The notes beneath the pieces were generated by a model that saw only the letters and a program-made list of their open reading frames with translations, had not been told where the DNA came from and did not search any database. Shown here piece after piece: positions 50,277-60,329 of a stretch of DNA of 64,000 nucleotides (its first letter is position 1; each line of letters begins with the position of its first letter). This DNA is from Humisphaera borealis. Its GTDB lineage: Bacteria > Planctomycetota > Phycisphaerae > Tepidisphaerales > Tepidisphaeraceae. Location: the NCBI RefSeq assembly GCF_015169395.1, contig NZ_CP063458.1:4650001-4714000 (forward strand), in the 5' to 3' direction. The position numbers were made by a program, and so were the translations under genes.

Positions 50277-52484
50277 TCATTCGCCCGCCATGCGATCGGC
50301 CAGGATCTTCATCCAGTAGCCGCCGACGACCGACCGCGCCTGGAACCCGACCATCTTCCCGTTGGTCGTCTCGTGCCAGTCGCTGAGGGGTACTCGGCTG
50401 GGCGTTTCGTTGGCGTATTTGTAGACGGGCTCTAACAGCGCCTCGAAGTCCCCCTTGTCACCGGTCAGGCACGCCGTCCAGATAATCCAGTCGCTCTTGG
50501 TGTAGGTCTTGCGGCTGTCGAGCGGCAGGCCGAACGGCTTCTGCTGCGTGCGGTAGTAAGCCAGTTCCTTCTTCGCGACTTCGGGCGGAAACAGGTTCAG
50601 GCCCAGCAGGCGATCCCAGACCAGGTTGTACTTCTGGCTCCAGGTGCCCTTCTTGTCGAACGTCAGGCTGTAGTGATCGCCGTCGTCGGCGGCTTCGGCC
50701 CACTTTGTCGCCAGCTCCTTCGCGAGCTTCGCATACTCGGCGGCGACTTCCTTCTGCTCCAGGGTCTCGGCGAGCTGCGCATACGCGCCCAGCGCGACAA
50801 TCGCCTTGATCGACAGATTCGCATTGCGGGCCAGGTGCCCGGCGAAGTCGTCGGTGCAGAGCTGATTCTCCGGGTCGAACCCCTTGTCCTTCAAGTACGC
50901 GGCCCATTCGCTCAGGGCTTTCCAGTGTTGTGCGGCGTAATCGGGCACGCCTTCCACACGGCAGATCGCCGCGGCGAGCAGGATCATGTTGCCGCATTCT
51001 TCGACCGGCATGTCTTCCTTGTAGGTCTGGCCGTTGGCGAGCGGGTAGGTGCCCAGGTCGTGCGGGGCGAACGGCTTAGTCCACTTGCCGCTTTCGCGGT
51101 AGTAGAAGATGCCGTCGCACATGCCCTTGAGTAGTGTCGGGTTGTAAAGCAGAAACAGCGGCGCCGATGGGTAGGTCACGTCCACCGTGCCGATCGAACC
51201 GTTGGAGAAGTTCTCCTTCGACAGGAACAGTGGCGTGAACGATTCGCCGTCCAGGAACGGCAACGGATTGCCCTGCGGATCTTTCATCGGCTCGCGCGGC
51301 AGCGCGACCAGCTTGTGGGCCGCGACCGCCTGGCGATACGCGAGCGACACCAGGGCGGCGTACTTCGGTCCGCCGGACTTCATCGCATCGCCGATCACCT
51401 GCTCGTCGGCATAGCCGCAGTGGGCCTGGGCCTTGGCCCATTCTTCCTCGGCGGCGGCGAGCATTTTCTCGGTGGTGCTGCCCGGCATCCGCCGCCACCA
51501 GGGGCGAAGCTGCCGGCCGAAGAACTCGACGGAATACTCGTCGTCATACGCGACGATCAGGTGGCTGGTCAGTGCCGGCGAATCCTTCTCGCCGCCGACG
51601 GTTCCCAGGTCGATCGCCGCGGCCATCACCGGCCAGTTCTGATTGGCGGCGCGGGGCGTCGCTTCATCGTCCTTTTCCGGCAGTTTCCCAGCGACGAAGC
51701 CGTCTCGCGCCGCTTTGTCCGATGTGATCGCCGTCTTGACACCCGGCCCCTGCGGAACCGCCAGCAGCACGTTGCCCCAGTCGATGCGGACGTTATCCCC
51801 TTTGCGGCCGAGGATCTTCTGGTCCGCCGTACCGATCTTCATCGCCGCCAGGCCGTCTACCGCAAGCCGGCCCCAGGTGACGGGCTGTCGAACCTCGTGG
51901 ACCGCCCACTCGGCGGTGACGTCAAGGTAGACCTGCACATCGTGCTTCTTCTGGTCCGCCGAGCGGACCGAGAACTGCACGTAGGACGCCGGCCGAGCCA
52001 GCATCTCCATGTCGTCCATCACCAGCGGGGAAAGGAACGTGACGGTCAGTTCGACCAGCCCGGCATCAAAGGTGTAGATCGTCCGGGTGGGGAGCACGGT
52101 GACAGACGTCTGCTTGACCGTATCGACGCCCGGGTAGCCGCCGAGGAAGCGCATGGTCTTGCCGTCAACGCGAACCAATCCGCACATGCCGTGAACGGCA
52201 CCGGTCCAGTGTTTAGGCCAGTCGGCGTAGAGCTCGTTGGCGAAGCTCCAGCAACTAAAGTAGGGGTCGTGGGTGATCAGGGGCACGGCGGGGGCGCGAA
52301 GGGGGGCGGGCACCGCGGTAACCGGTTCGGCCACGTCGGGCCGGGTACCAGGCGCGCCTGAGGCAGGGTCCCCCTGCGAAGCCGTCTTCGGAGCACCGGA
52401 ACAGGCGACCCCCCAGCTGGCAAGCGCCCCCAGCAGAATCGTCAGCAGACAGACGGGAAGTCGATGCAATGGACGGCTGCGCAT
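50277..52484 (-). CDS. Glutaminase A-like lipoprotein (DUF4965/DUF5127/DUF1793 type)
   Basis: A 735-residue exported protein starting at ATG 52484, behind the strong site GAGGAGG. The N-terminus is a lipoprotein signal (LLTILLGALASWGVACSGAP). Visible family segments include PAVPLITHDPYFSCWSFANE near the start, SVEFFGRQLRPWWRR in the middle and the C-terminal alpha-toroid with DDFAGHLARNANLSIKAIVA and TPSRVPLSDWHETTNGK. The family contains fungal glutaminase A and many bacterial secreted proteins; glutaminase activity is not certain here. Confidence 0.85.
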   Translation of the reverse strand: MRSRPLHRLPVCLLTILLGALASWGVACSGAPKTASQGDPASGAPGTRPDVAEPVTAVPAPLRAPAVPLITHDPYFSCWSFANELYADWPKHWTGAVHGMCGLVRVDGKTMRFLGGYPGVDTVKQTSVTVLPTRTIYTFDAGLVELTVTFLSPLVMDDMEMLARPASYVQFSVRSADQKKHDVQVYLDVTAEWAVHEVRQPVTWGRLAVDGLAAMKIGTADQKILGRKGDNVRIDWGNVLLAVPQGPGVKTAITSDKAARDGFVAGKLPEKDDEATPRAANQNWPVMAAAIDLGTVGGEKDSPALTSHLIVAYDDEYSVEFFGRQLRPWWRRMPGSTTEKMLAAAEEEWAKAQAHCGYADEQVIGDAMKSGGPKYAALVSLAYRQAVAAHKLVALPREPMKDPQGNPLPFLDGESFTPLFLSKENFSNGSIGTVDVTYPSAPLFLLYNPTLLKGMCDGIFYYRESGKWTKPFAPHDLGTYPLANGQTYKEDMPVEECGNMILLAAAICRVEGVPDYAAQHWKALSEWAAYLKDKGFDPENQLCTDDFAGHLARNANLSIKAIVALGAYAQLAETLEQKEVAAEYAKLAKELATKWAEAADDGDHYSLTFDKKGTWSQKYNLVWDRLLGLNLFPPEVAKKELAYYRTQQKPFGLPLDSRKTYTKSDWIIWTACLTGDKGDFEALLEPVYKYANETPSRVPLSDWHETTNGKMVGFQARSVVGGYWMKILADRMAGE

Positions 52485-52670
52485 GTCAATCCTCCTCGGC
52501 CGAAGTGAAACGCCGACCGACGAAGACATCGACCGGCGTCGTGCGATCATACCGGGGTGGACGGATTCAGACACGCGGCGATGCCGATTGCCGTCCCAAC
52601 GCCGGCATCCCGACGCTTCCCACGCCGATTGAAGGTTCGCGCCTCAGGCGATCTCGGCTACACCACCGGA

Positions 52671-53099
52671 ATGGCCGGCGCCCCTGCCTCAATCCCCCAG
52701 CAGATCTTCTGGCTGCTGATCCTCTCAATGCCGGTCGCCTGCGTGGCACGGACGGTCGTTTTCGAAGAGGTTTTTCGCGAGCCTCGGGAGTTTTGTCGGC
52801 GGCAGTGCAGGGACTGCCAGGCCTTTCTGCTCCGAAAGTTCTTCTACCTTTTCACCTGCGAGTACTGTTTCAGCCATTATGTAGCGGCTGGCTTCGTCGC
52901 CTTGACCGATTTCAAGTTGCTGCTCAGCGATTGGCGGGGGTATGTGATCTCGATTTTCGCGACAGTGATCGTTGCGAACACCTATCTGAACCTCTATGCA
53001 CGGCTAAGAGTGGATATTACCCAGGCCAAAGTGGAGACGAGGCGACTCGAAACCGCTCTTGAAGGCCAAACCGCAACGGATGATCGCAAAGACGTCTAA
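52671..53099 (+). CDS. Small membrane protein with two Cys pairs (142 aa)
   Basis: Start at ATG 52671 (MAGAPASIPQQIFWLLIL); the open frame extends upstream, but that part overlaps the neighbour's promoter region. Visible are a first helix, Cys pairs CRRQCRDCQ and FTCEYCFSHY, a second helix near VISIFATVIVANTYLNLY, and a charged C-terminal helix. CEYCFSHY recalls the CPYC-type motif in DUF1360 membrane proteins. Function unknown. Confidence 0.6.
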   Translation: MAGAPASIPQQIFWLLILSMPVACVARTVVFEEVFREPREFCRRQCRDCQAFLLRKFFYLFTCEYCFSHYVAAGFVALTDFKLLLSDWRGYVISIFATVIVANTYLNLYARLRVDITQAKVETRRLETALEGQTATDDRKDV

Positions 53100-53475
53100 T
53101 TCAGCCGGCGCGGACAGCAAATCGCCTCGTCCGAAGCGGTCGTTGACCCCATGATGCCGTGGAATTTTTTGGCCTTGCGGAAGAGGCCGCTCAGCAGGGA
53201 TACGGAATCTAATATTTCAGAGAAATCGTGTCGCCGAGCATTGGTGGCACGTCGAGCGATTGCCGTGCCATAATCGTAAAGAATTGAAGATAAAGGCATT
53301 ACGATATTTGACCTCTGGGTAAATCCCCGAGAACGCATCGCATGTAACGCCGCTTGTCCGCATTTCTTGCGATCTAACAAAAAAAATTCTTCCCGATGAT
53401 GAAACACAAAGGCCGACCACTGGTATGTCAGAGCGAGATTCGACTCTATCAGGGACCACGAAGGAGCAACGCAAT
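53100..53475. other. Gap before the DUF1501 gene
   Basis: AT-richer than its surroundings. A minus-strand frame (53096-53299: MPLSSILYDYGTAIARR...) could encode 67 residues but overlaps the end of the previous gene and lacks a good ribosome site. The promoter for the 53476-63320 gene row probably lies here. I cannot pick it out with confidence. Confidence 0.35.
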
Positions 53476-54843
53476 ATGAACTTCAACCGGAAAACAGGCT
53501 GGTGCAACTCCCCCGATCACGTGAACCCCGGCGCCTCTCGGCGTGAGTTCCTTTACGTTGGCATGATCGGCGGGCTCGGCCTGACGCTCGGCGACTACCT
53601 GGGCATGAAGTCCAACGCTGCCATGGGCGCGTCGACCGGTGCGACCGTCGACAAGTTTGAAGATCCCAAGGCGACCGCCGACTCGGTTATTCATATCTTC
53701 CTGCCGGGCGGCATGGCCCACCAGGAATCGTGGGACCCCAAGCCGCTTGCTCCGGTCGAATACCGCGGCCCGATGGGCCAGGTCAAGACGTCGATCCCGG
53801 GCGAATACTTCGGCGAGACCATGCAGGCGACCGCGAAGATCGCCAACAAGATCGCTGTCTGCCGCGGCATGACGCACGGTGAGGCCGCTCACGAACGCGG
53901 CACCCATAACATGTTCACGGGCTACCGTCCGAGCCCGGCGATCAAGTACCCGAGCATTGGCTCGGTGGTGTCGCAGCAGCTGGGTGTTCGCAAGAACAAC
54001 ATGCCGCCGTACACCTGCATCCCCAGCCAGCCCAATGAAGACGCCGGCAGCGGTTACATGTCGTCGGCCTACGGCCCGTTCAGCCTCGGTGCCGACCCCT
54101 CGACAACTGGCTTCAAGGTTCGCGACCTCCAGCTCGCCAGCGGTGTGGATGACGCCCGCTTCGGCCGCCGTCGCGACATTCTCTCGGCCGTCGATTCGCA
54201 CTTCCGCCGGATGGAAAAGTCCGATGCCCTCGACGCGATGGGATCGTTCTACCAGTCAGCCTACGGCCTGATCAGCAGCCCCGAAGCCCGCGCCGCGTTC
54301 GACCTCGACAAGGAAGCGGATGCGCTGAAGGAAGAATACGGCCGCAACACCGCCGGCATGCGAATGCTGATGGCTCGTCGCCTGGTCGAATCGGGTGTCC
54401 GGTTCGTCTCGATGACCTACGGCGGATGGGACATGCACGCCGGCATCAAGAACGGCTTCGAACGCCAGATGCCGCAGTTCGATAAGGCCTATGCGGCCCT
54501 CATCACCGACCTCGACCGCAAGGGCATGCTCGATCGCACCCTGGTCGTCGTCAGCAGCGAGTTCGGCCGTACCCCGAAGGTCAACAAGGACGCCGGTCGC
54601 GACCACTATCCGAAGGTGTTCTCGATCGCGATGGCCGGCGGCGGCATCAAGAAGGGCTACATTCACGGCAGCAGCGACGCGATCGCCGCCGAGCCGAACG
54701 AAAAGCCCCTCACCGTCGAAGACATGGCTCACACGATCTATCACTGCCTGGGCATCAACGCGAGCAAGCGTCTGATGGCCCCCGGCGATCGCCCGATCGA
54801 TATCGTCCGAGGCGGTCATGTCGTGAAGGACCTGATGGCCTAA
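53476..54843 (+). CDS. DUF1501 protein, Tat-exported
   Basis: A 455-residue member of the DUF1501 family, abundant in planctomycetes. ATG 53476 has AAGGAG nine bases upstream. A twin-arginine signal (SRREFLYVGMIGGLGLTLGD) indicates folded export. The alkaline-phosphatase-like core motifs are visible: IHIFLPGGMAHQESWDPKP, GEAAHERGTHNMFTGY, SMTYGGWDMH and VVVSSEFGRTPKV. Such proteins occur beside DUF1549/DUF1553 cytochrome-like proteins, as here, and are thought to work at the cell envelope. The reaction is unknown. Confidence 0.93.
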   Translation: MNFNRKTGWCNSPDHVNPGASRREFLYVGMIGGLGLTLGDYLGMKSNAAMGASTGATVDKFEDPKATADSVIHIFLPGGMAHQESWDPKPLAPVEYRGPMGQVKTSIPGEYFGETMQATAKIANKIAVCRGMTHGEAAHERGTHNMFTGYRPSPAIKYPSIGSVVSQQLGVRKNNMPPYTCIPSQPNEDAGSGYMSSAYGPFSLGADPSTTGFKVRDLQLASGVDDARFGRRRDILSAVDSHFRRMEKSDALDAMGSFYQSAYGLISSPEARAAFDLDKEADALKEEYGRNTAGMRMLMARRLVESGVRFVSMTYGGWDMHAGIKNGFERQMPQFDKAYAALITDLDRKGMLDRTLVVVSSEFGRTPKVNKDAGRDHYPKVFSIAMAGGGIKKGYIHGSSDAIAAEPNEKPLTVEDMAHTIYHCLGINASKRLMAPGDRPIDIVRGGHVVKDLMA

Positions 54844-54935
54844 TCGAGAGCCAAGGGGCTCCGCCCCGGGTTCTTGCGTTCGGACGCTGATTCTTCTGCA
54901 ATGCAAGAATCGTAGACTTGAAGCCGTAAAAACAC

Positions 54936-55011
54936 GCGATCCACAGTCCGGCACGAGTTGCCACGCCGTCGCAAAGCGACACGTGCTGACGCGAATCGGG
55001 CTGTGGATCGC
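54936..55011. other. Stem-loop between the DUF1501 and PPC genes
   Basis: GCGATCCACAG (54936-54946) pairs with CTGTGGATCGC (55001-55011); inside are smaller palindromes (CGTCGCaaaGCGACACG). A short hairpin GGGGCTccgcccc follows the DUF1501 stop. The 326-base gap 54844-55169 has no gene; the structures may separate expression of the two genes. Confidence 0.55.
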
Positions 55012-55169
55012 TCGCTGTCAGGACTCATTTTCGAGTGCATCTTTCACGCGTCCTGGTGGATAAGAATTTCACTCCACGGCGACCCGATATCGGTGTAGTT
55101 CTGACCGGCGGTGACTGTCCGGCGCCTTAGCGCGAATCGACACTTCCTCCTCGCGGAGTACATGAACCG

Positions 55170-57581
55170 ATGATGACCCTGACCAAACTCCTCAAGGCAT
55201 GCGGCGCAGTCGCCGCCCTGGCTGTCTCGTCCGCGGCAATGGCCGCTTCGCCGGACCTGGCAATGGTCTACCCGCGGGGTGCACAGCGCGGGCAGGAAGT
55301 GGAGATGAAACTGTCCGGCCGCCGTCTCGCCGACGCCCAGGACGTGTTCATCTACCAGCCCGGCATCACGGTCACCGACCTGAAGGCCGGCGTCGACAAT
55401 GTTGTCACCTGCAAGTTCAAGGTGGCCGATGACGCTCCGTTTGGCGAGTACCAGCTCCGCGTTCGCACCGCGTCGGGCATCTCGGAACTTCGCACGTTCT
55501 GGGTGGGCGTGTATCCGATCGTTCCGGAAACCGCCGAAGTAGGCGCGACCGCCCGCACCAGCAATCCGAAGAGCCCAACCCCGCCCGAGAAGCTTCCCAG
55601 CACCTTCGCCAATCCGCAGAAGATCAAGAACAACATCACCATCGCCGGTGTGCTTGAGTTGGAGCAGGCTGATTTCTATTCGATCGAAGGCAAGAAGGGC
55701 GACCGCCTCAATGTTGAGACCGAGGCGATGCGTCTCGGCCAGATTCTCGACACCAACGTCACGATCTACAACAGCGAGCGATTCGAGATCGTCGGCAACG
55801 ACGACAACGCGCTGACCCGCCAGGATGCCTTCGTCTCCTGTACGCTTCCGGAGGACGGCACGTACATCATCCAGATTCGCGAGAGCAGCTACCTCGGCAG
55901 CGGCAACTCTTACTACCGAATGCACGTCGGCAACTTTCCGCGGCCCCGGGCGGTCTATCCCGCCGGCGGAAAGGCCGGCGAAGAGGTGAAGGTCAAACTC
56001 ATCGGCGATGCTGCCGGTGTGTTCGAGCAAACGATCAAGGTCCCGAACACGCCGGGACAGGACTATCCGCTGCATGCCGAACAGAACGGGCTGCTGGCAC
56101 CGTCGCCCAATCCGTTCCGGGTCAGCTCGTTCGGAAATGTCCTCGAAGGCGATTCGGCGAACGACGACGTTGCCACGGCGACCAAATACGACGGCGACCT
56201 TCCGATCGCGCTCAATGGTGTGATTGAAAAGAAGGGAGACGTCGACTACTTCCGCTTCAAGGCCAAAAAGGGTCAGCAGCTCGATATCAACGCCTTCGGC
56301 CGTCGGCTTCGCACGCCGTTGGACCCGATCATCGCACTGCACAATGACAAGGGGAGCCGCATCGCCGAGAACGACGACAGCGGCGGCCCGGACAGCTATC
56401 TGCGATTCAGCGTGCCCGCTGACGGCGAGTACGTAATCTCGGTGAAGGATCACCTCAAGAACGGCGGTCCGGAATTCGTTTACCGCATCGAGATCACCGA
56501 GGCCCAGCCGTCACTGACACTGTCCATTCCCAACATGGGCGTTAATTTCACGCAGGACCGCCAGTGGGTCGTGATTCCGCGGGGCGGCCGTTTCGGGACG
56601 ACCATCCGGGCGCTCCGAAAAGAGTTCGGGTCGGATCTGCAGCTGATCGCCAACAATCTGCCGCAGGGCGTCAAGATGCACGCCGAACCGCTGCAGCAGG
56701 GCATGGACATGTTTGCGGTCATCTTCGAGGCCGACAAGGACGCCCCAATCTCCGGCAAGCTCGTCGAGTTGACCGCCAAGCCGACCGACGACAAGGTGCA
56801 GGTGGCCGGCAAGTTCGAGCAGAAGGTGGAACTCGCACAGAGCGGCAACAACGCCCCCTACTATATCTCGACCGCAACGAAGCTTGCCGTGGCCGTCGCC
56901 GAAGAGGTGCCTTACACCGTCGAGGTGATCCAGCCCAAGGTTCCGATGGTGCAGAACGGGCTGATGGATGTGAAAGTCAAAGTGACACGCAAGGGTGACT
57001 TCAAAGGGCCGATCACCGTCCGACAGATCTGGGATCCGCCCGGTGTCGGTTCCGGCCAGGTGACGATCAAGCCGGAAGAGAACGAAGGCGTTCTCACCAT
57101 CAATGCACAAGGCGGTGCGCGAGTGGGCAAGTGGCAGACGGGCCTGCTGGCTTCGGCCGACATAACCGGTGCGACCTGGCTGGCGTCGAATCCGTACACG
57201 CTGGACGTGGCGAACCCCTATCTGGCGGCCACCGTCGATCGGGCGTCCGTGGTTCAGGGCAGCAAGGTGACCGTCACGGTGAAGCTCGAACAAAAAACCC
57301 CGTTCGAGGGTAAGGCCAAGATTCAATTGCTCGGCCTGCCGAACGAAGCGACGACCGTGGAAAAGGAAATCACCAAGGACGACAAGGAAGTCGCGTTCGA
57401 AGTCCAGACCACGGACAAAACACCCGCCGCCACTCACAAGGGGCTTCTGTGCCGGGTGACGGTCGTGCAGAACGGCGAGCCGATTCAGCACAACCTGGGT
57501 AACGGCGGCATCCTCCGCGTTGACCCGTTGAAGAAGCCGACGCCGCCCGCCGGTGGCAAGCCGGTCGCGGCCGTAAAGTGA
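55170..57581 (+). CDS. Secreted PPC-domain protein
   Basis: An 803-residue exported protein (signal TLTKLLKACGAVAALAVSSA). An Ig-like N-terminal domain precedes two PPC (bacterial pre-peptidase C-terminal) domains. One lies around residues 155-245 (DFYSIEGKKGDRLNVETEAM) and one around 350-435 (DYFRFKAKKGQQLDINAF, DDSGGPDSYLRF, DGEYVISVKD). A row of beta-sandwich segments then runs to a Pro/Gly end (KKPTPPAGGKPVA). It has no catalytic domain and is probably a surface adhesion or scaffold partner of the flanking DUF1501 and DUF1549 proteins. Confidence 0.88.
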   Translation: MMTLTKLLKACGAVAALAVSSAAMAASPDLAMVYPRGAQRGQEVEMKLSGRRLADAQDVFIYQPGITVTDLKAGVDNVVTCKFKVADDAPFGEYQLRVRTASGISELRTFWVGVYPIVPETAEVGATARTSNPKSPTPPEKLPSTFANPQKIKNNITIAGVLELEQADFYSIEGKKGDRLNVETEAMRLGQILDTNVTIYNSERFEIVGNDDNALTRQDAFVSCTLPEDGTYIIQIRESSYLGSGNSYYRMHVGNFPRPRAVYPAGGKAGEEVKVKLIGDAAGVFEQTIKVPNTPGQDYPLHAEQNGLLAPSPNPFRVSSFGNVLEGDSANDDVATATKYDGDLPIALNGVIEKKGDVDYFRFKAKKGQQLDINAFGRRLRTPLDPIIALHNDKGSRIAENDDSGGPDSYLRFSVPADGEYVISVKDHLKNGGPEFVYRIEITEAQPSLTLSIPNMGVNFTQDRQWVVIPRGGRFGTTIRALRKEFGSDLQLIANNLPQGVKMHAEPLQQGMDMFAVIFEADKDAPISGKLVELTAKPTDDKVQVAGKFEQKVELAQSGNNAPYYISTATKLAVAVAEEVPYTVEVIQPKVPMVQNGLMDVKVKVTRKGDFKGPITVRQIWDPPGVGSGQVTIKPEENEGVLTINAQGGARVGKWQTGLLASADITGATWLASNPYTLDVANPYLAATVDRASVVQGSKVTVTVKLEQKTPFEGKAKIQLLGLPNEATTVEKEITKDDKEVAFEVQTTDKTPAATHKGLLCRVTVVQNGEPIQHNLGNGGILRVDPLKKPTPPAGGKPVAAVK

Positions 57582-57655
57582 AGGTTGTCGAAGATCGCAG
57601 TCGTAACGTTCGAATATTCTGAACTTGAGAGTCCTGAAACTCCACGGAGGCACTG

Positions 57656-60175
57656 ATGCCCTCTCGCAAGTCAATGACCTGGCTCCTCGGATCGGCCGTC
57701 TGTGTGTCGCTGCTCGGCGGCGCGGCCTTGAACAGTTCCGCTGCCGACGACGCCAAGTCGCCGGTCCCCGCGGCACACCCCGCGACACCCGCCCCTGCGG
57801 TTGCCGGTCCGTTCCAGGTTTTCCCGCCTGACGTCTCGCTCGAGTCGTCAAGGGACTACCAGAGCATCGTCGTGCAGGTGACGCGTCCGGACGGCGTCAC
57901 TTTGGATGTCACCGCAGAGTCAAAGATCACGCTCGCTGATCCGTCGATGGCAAAGGTGGAAGGCGCGACCATTCGGCCAGTGGCCGACGGCACGAGCCAG
58001 GTGATCGTGACCTACCAGGATCACAAAGCCATCCTTCCGCTGACCGTCAAGCAGGCCAAGGACGATCGTCCCGTCAGCTTCCGGCTGGACGTGATGCCCG
58101 TGTTCCTCAAGGCCGGTTGCAACACCGGCGGATGTCACGGGTCGGCCCGTGGCAAGGACGGCTTCATGCTGTCGCTTTTCGGTTACGACGCCGCCGGCGA
58201 CTACGACCGAATTACCCGCGCGCAGACCACCCGCCGCATCAACCTCGCGGTGCCGGAAGAGAGCCTGATGATCACCAAGTCGCTGGGCTCTGTTCAGCAC
58301 ACCGGCGGTCAGCTGTTCAAGAAAGGCGACCACCTCCACACTGCGATGCTCCGCTGGCTTGAAGCCGGCGCCCCGGACGACGCGCCGCAGGTCGCCGAGC
58401 CGATCTCGCTCGAGCTGTATCCGAAACTGACGGTCATCGAGAGCGACTCGACCCAGCAGTTCGTGGCACGGGCCAAGTATTCGGACGGCACCGACCGCGA
58501 TGTGACCAACCTTGTGCTGCTGTCGAGCAACAACGACAACTCGGCTCCGATCGACGCCAACGGAAAACTGACCGCCAAGTCTCGCGGTGAGGCCTTCATC
58601 ATGGCCCGCTTCGCGACGTTCACCGTGGTCAGCCAGGCGATCGTCATCCCGCAGAAGCTCAAGTACGAGTGGTCGAACGTCGCCGAGTACAACTACATCG
58701 ACACGCACGTCCACAACAAGCTCAAGAACCTGCGGATGTTCCCCTCCGAGGTCTGCTCCGACGAGGTGTTCGCCCGCCGGGTGTTCCTCGACATCGTCGG
58801 CCTGGTGCCCAAGGCCGATGAACTGGCGGCCTTCGTTGCCGACAAGGACCCCAAGAAGCGTGAGAAGCTGGTTGACGAGCTGCTCGGCCGTAAAGAGTTC
58901 GTCGAACTCTGGGTCATGAAGTTCGCCGAGTTGCTCAAGATCCGCTCCGACAACCAGCAGGTCAGCTACAAGGCGGCGTTGCTCTACTTCAACTGGCTTC
59001 AGGACCAGATGTCGGCCAACGTGCCGATGGACCAGATCGTTCAGAAACTGATCGCCGCCGACGGCGGCACGTTCGACAACCCCGCGACCAACTACTACCA
59101 GATCGAACGCGACACCCTGAAGATCGCCGAGGACACCGCCCAGGTGTTCATGGGAATGCGCATCCAGTGCGCCCAGTGTCACAACCATCCGTTCGATCGC
59201 TGGACGATGGACGATTACTACGGATTCGCATCCTTCTTTTCACAGGTGTCGCGCAAGCCCGGCGAAGACCCGCGCGAACAGATCGTTTTCGACCGCGGCA
59301 ACGGCGAAGTGAAGCATCACATGCCCAACCGCACGCCCAAGCCCAAGTTCCTGGGCGGTGATTTCGCCAAGATCGAGCAGGGCCAGGATCGCCGGGAAGT
59401 GCTCGCCAAGTGGCTCGCTTCCACCGAGAACCCGTTCTTCGCCAAGAACCTGGCGAACATCGTCTGGGCCCACTTCATGGGCAAGGGCATCATCGAACCG
59501 GTGGACGACGTCCGAGTCTCGAACCCGCCGGTCAATCCCCAGCTGTTGGACGCCCTCGGTTCACGGTTCCAGGAGTACAAGTACGACTTCAAGCGGCTCG
59601 TGCGTGATATCTGCACCTCCCGCACCTACCAGCTTTCGACCCACGCCAATGAGACGAATGCCAACGACGAACGGAACTTTGCCAAGGCTCCGATCCGTCG
59701 TATCCGTGCCGAGGTGCTTCTCGATGTCATTGGTCAGGTGACCGAGACGAACGAAAAGTTCCGTGGCCTGCCGCTCGGTGCCCGCGCTGTACAGATCGCC
59801 GATGGCAATACCACCAACTTCTTCCTCACCACCTTCGGTCGGGCCAAGCGGGAAACCGTCTGTTCATGCGAGGTGGAGATGGACCCGAGTCTCTCTCAGG
59901 CGCTTCACCTGCTGAACGGTCAGACGACCAACGGTCGTATCCTGCAGGGCGGCGTTGTTCGGAAGATGCTCCTCGAGAAGAAGATGGAGCCGGACCAGAT
60001 CGTCGACGAGCTTTACGTCCGCTGCCTGTCGCGCAAGCCGTCGCCGGAAGAGTTGCAGACCCTCCGTGCGAACCTGCCGAAAGACCCCAAGGCGGACATC
60101 GTCGAGACCGAGAAGGTTCTGACCGACATCTTCTGGGCGCTGCTGAACGCGCCAGAGTTCATGTTTAATCACTAG
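57656..60175 (+). CDS. DUF1549/DUF1553 protein with Ig-like domain and Cys-His motifs
   Basis: An 839-residue exported protein. GGAGG precedes ATG 57656. After the signal (SMTWLLGSAVCVSLLGGAAL) comes a Big2-like domain, then the cytochrome-like segment C155-N-T-G-G-C160-H161 (LKAGCNTGGCHGSARGKDGF). A second Ig-like domain follows, then DUF1549 with a canonical C505-A-Q-C508-H509 (MRIQCAQCHNHPFDRW). DUF1553 ends the protein (AEVLLDVIGQVTET, AKRETVCSCEVEMDPSL). Family role unknown; heme binding at CXXCH is plausible. Confidence 0.92.
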   Translation: MPSRKSMTWLLGSAVCVSLLGGAALNSSAADDAKSPVPAAHPATPAPAVAGPFQVFPPDVSLESSRDYQSIVVQVTRPDGVTLDVTAESKITLADPSMAKVEGATIRPVADGTSQVIVTYQDHKAILPLTVKQAKDDRPVSFRLDVMPVFLKAGCNTGGCHGSARGKDGFMLSLFGYDAAGDYDRITRAQTTRRINLAVPEESLMITKSLGSVQHTGGQLFKKGDHLHTAMLRWLEAGAPDDAPQVAEPISLELYPKLTVIESDSTQQFVARAKYSDGTDRDVTNLVLLSSNNDNSAPIDANGKLTAKSRGEAFIMARFATFTVVSQAIVIPQKLKYEWSNVAEYNYIDTHVHNKLKNLRMFPSEVCSDEVFARRVFLDIVGLVPKADELAAFVADKDPKKREKLVDELLGRKEFVELWVMKFAELLKIRSDNQQVSYKAALLYFNWLQDQMSANVPMDQIVQKLIAADGGTFDNPATNYYQIERDTLKIAEDTAQVFMGMRIQCAQCHNHPFDRWTMDDYYGFASFFSQVSRKPGEDPREQIVFDRGNGEVKHHMPNRTPKPKFLGGDFAKIEQGQDRREVLAKWLASTENPFFAKNLANIVWAHFMGKGIIEPVDDVRVSNPPVNPQLLDALGSRFQEYKYDFKRLVRDICTSRTYQLSTHANETNANDERNFAKAPIRRIRAEVLLDVIGQVTETNEKFRGLPLGARAVQIADGNTTNFFLTTFGRAKRETVCSCEVEMDPSLSQALHLLNGQTTNGRILQGGVVRKMLLEKKMEPDQIVDELYVRCLSRKPSPEELQTLRANLPKDPKADIVETEKVLTDIFWALLNAPEFMFNH

Positions 60176-60211
60176 GTTCAGGCGTTTCCAGATTGAACGA
60201 AAATGCAAGCA

Positions 60212-60301
60212 CCGGACATCGCGCACGGAACATCGAACGTCGAGTAAAGCAGGAGTTTTTCTCTGCGTTCGGTGTTCAGTGTTTGGTGTCGGATGTCCGG
60301 T
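60212..60301. repeat. Imperfect inverted repeat before the cytochrome gene
   Basis: CACCGGACATC (60212-60222) pairs with GATGTCCGGTG (60291-60301). The interior has GGAACATCGAACG on one side and CGTTCGGTGTTCAGTGTTTGG on the other. It is similar in composition to 24505-24535 and sits between two same-strand genes. Confidence 0.65.
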
Positions 60302-60329
60302 GTTCGACTTTGTGAAGAGGACCTCAAAC

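Noticed and set aside
53096-53407. 103-codon minus-strand open frame after the small membrane protein
   Set aside because: It overlaps the end of the convergent gene and has no good ribosome site. The translation has some protein-like character, so it stays possible but unsupported.
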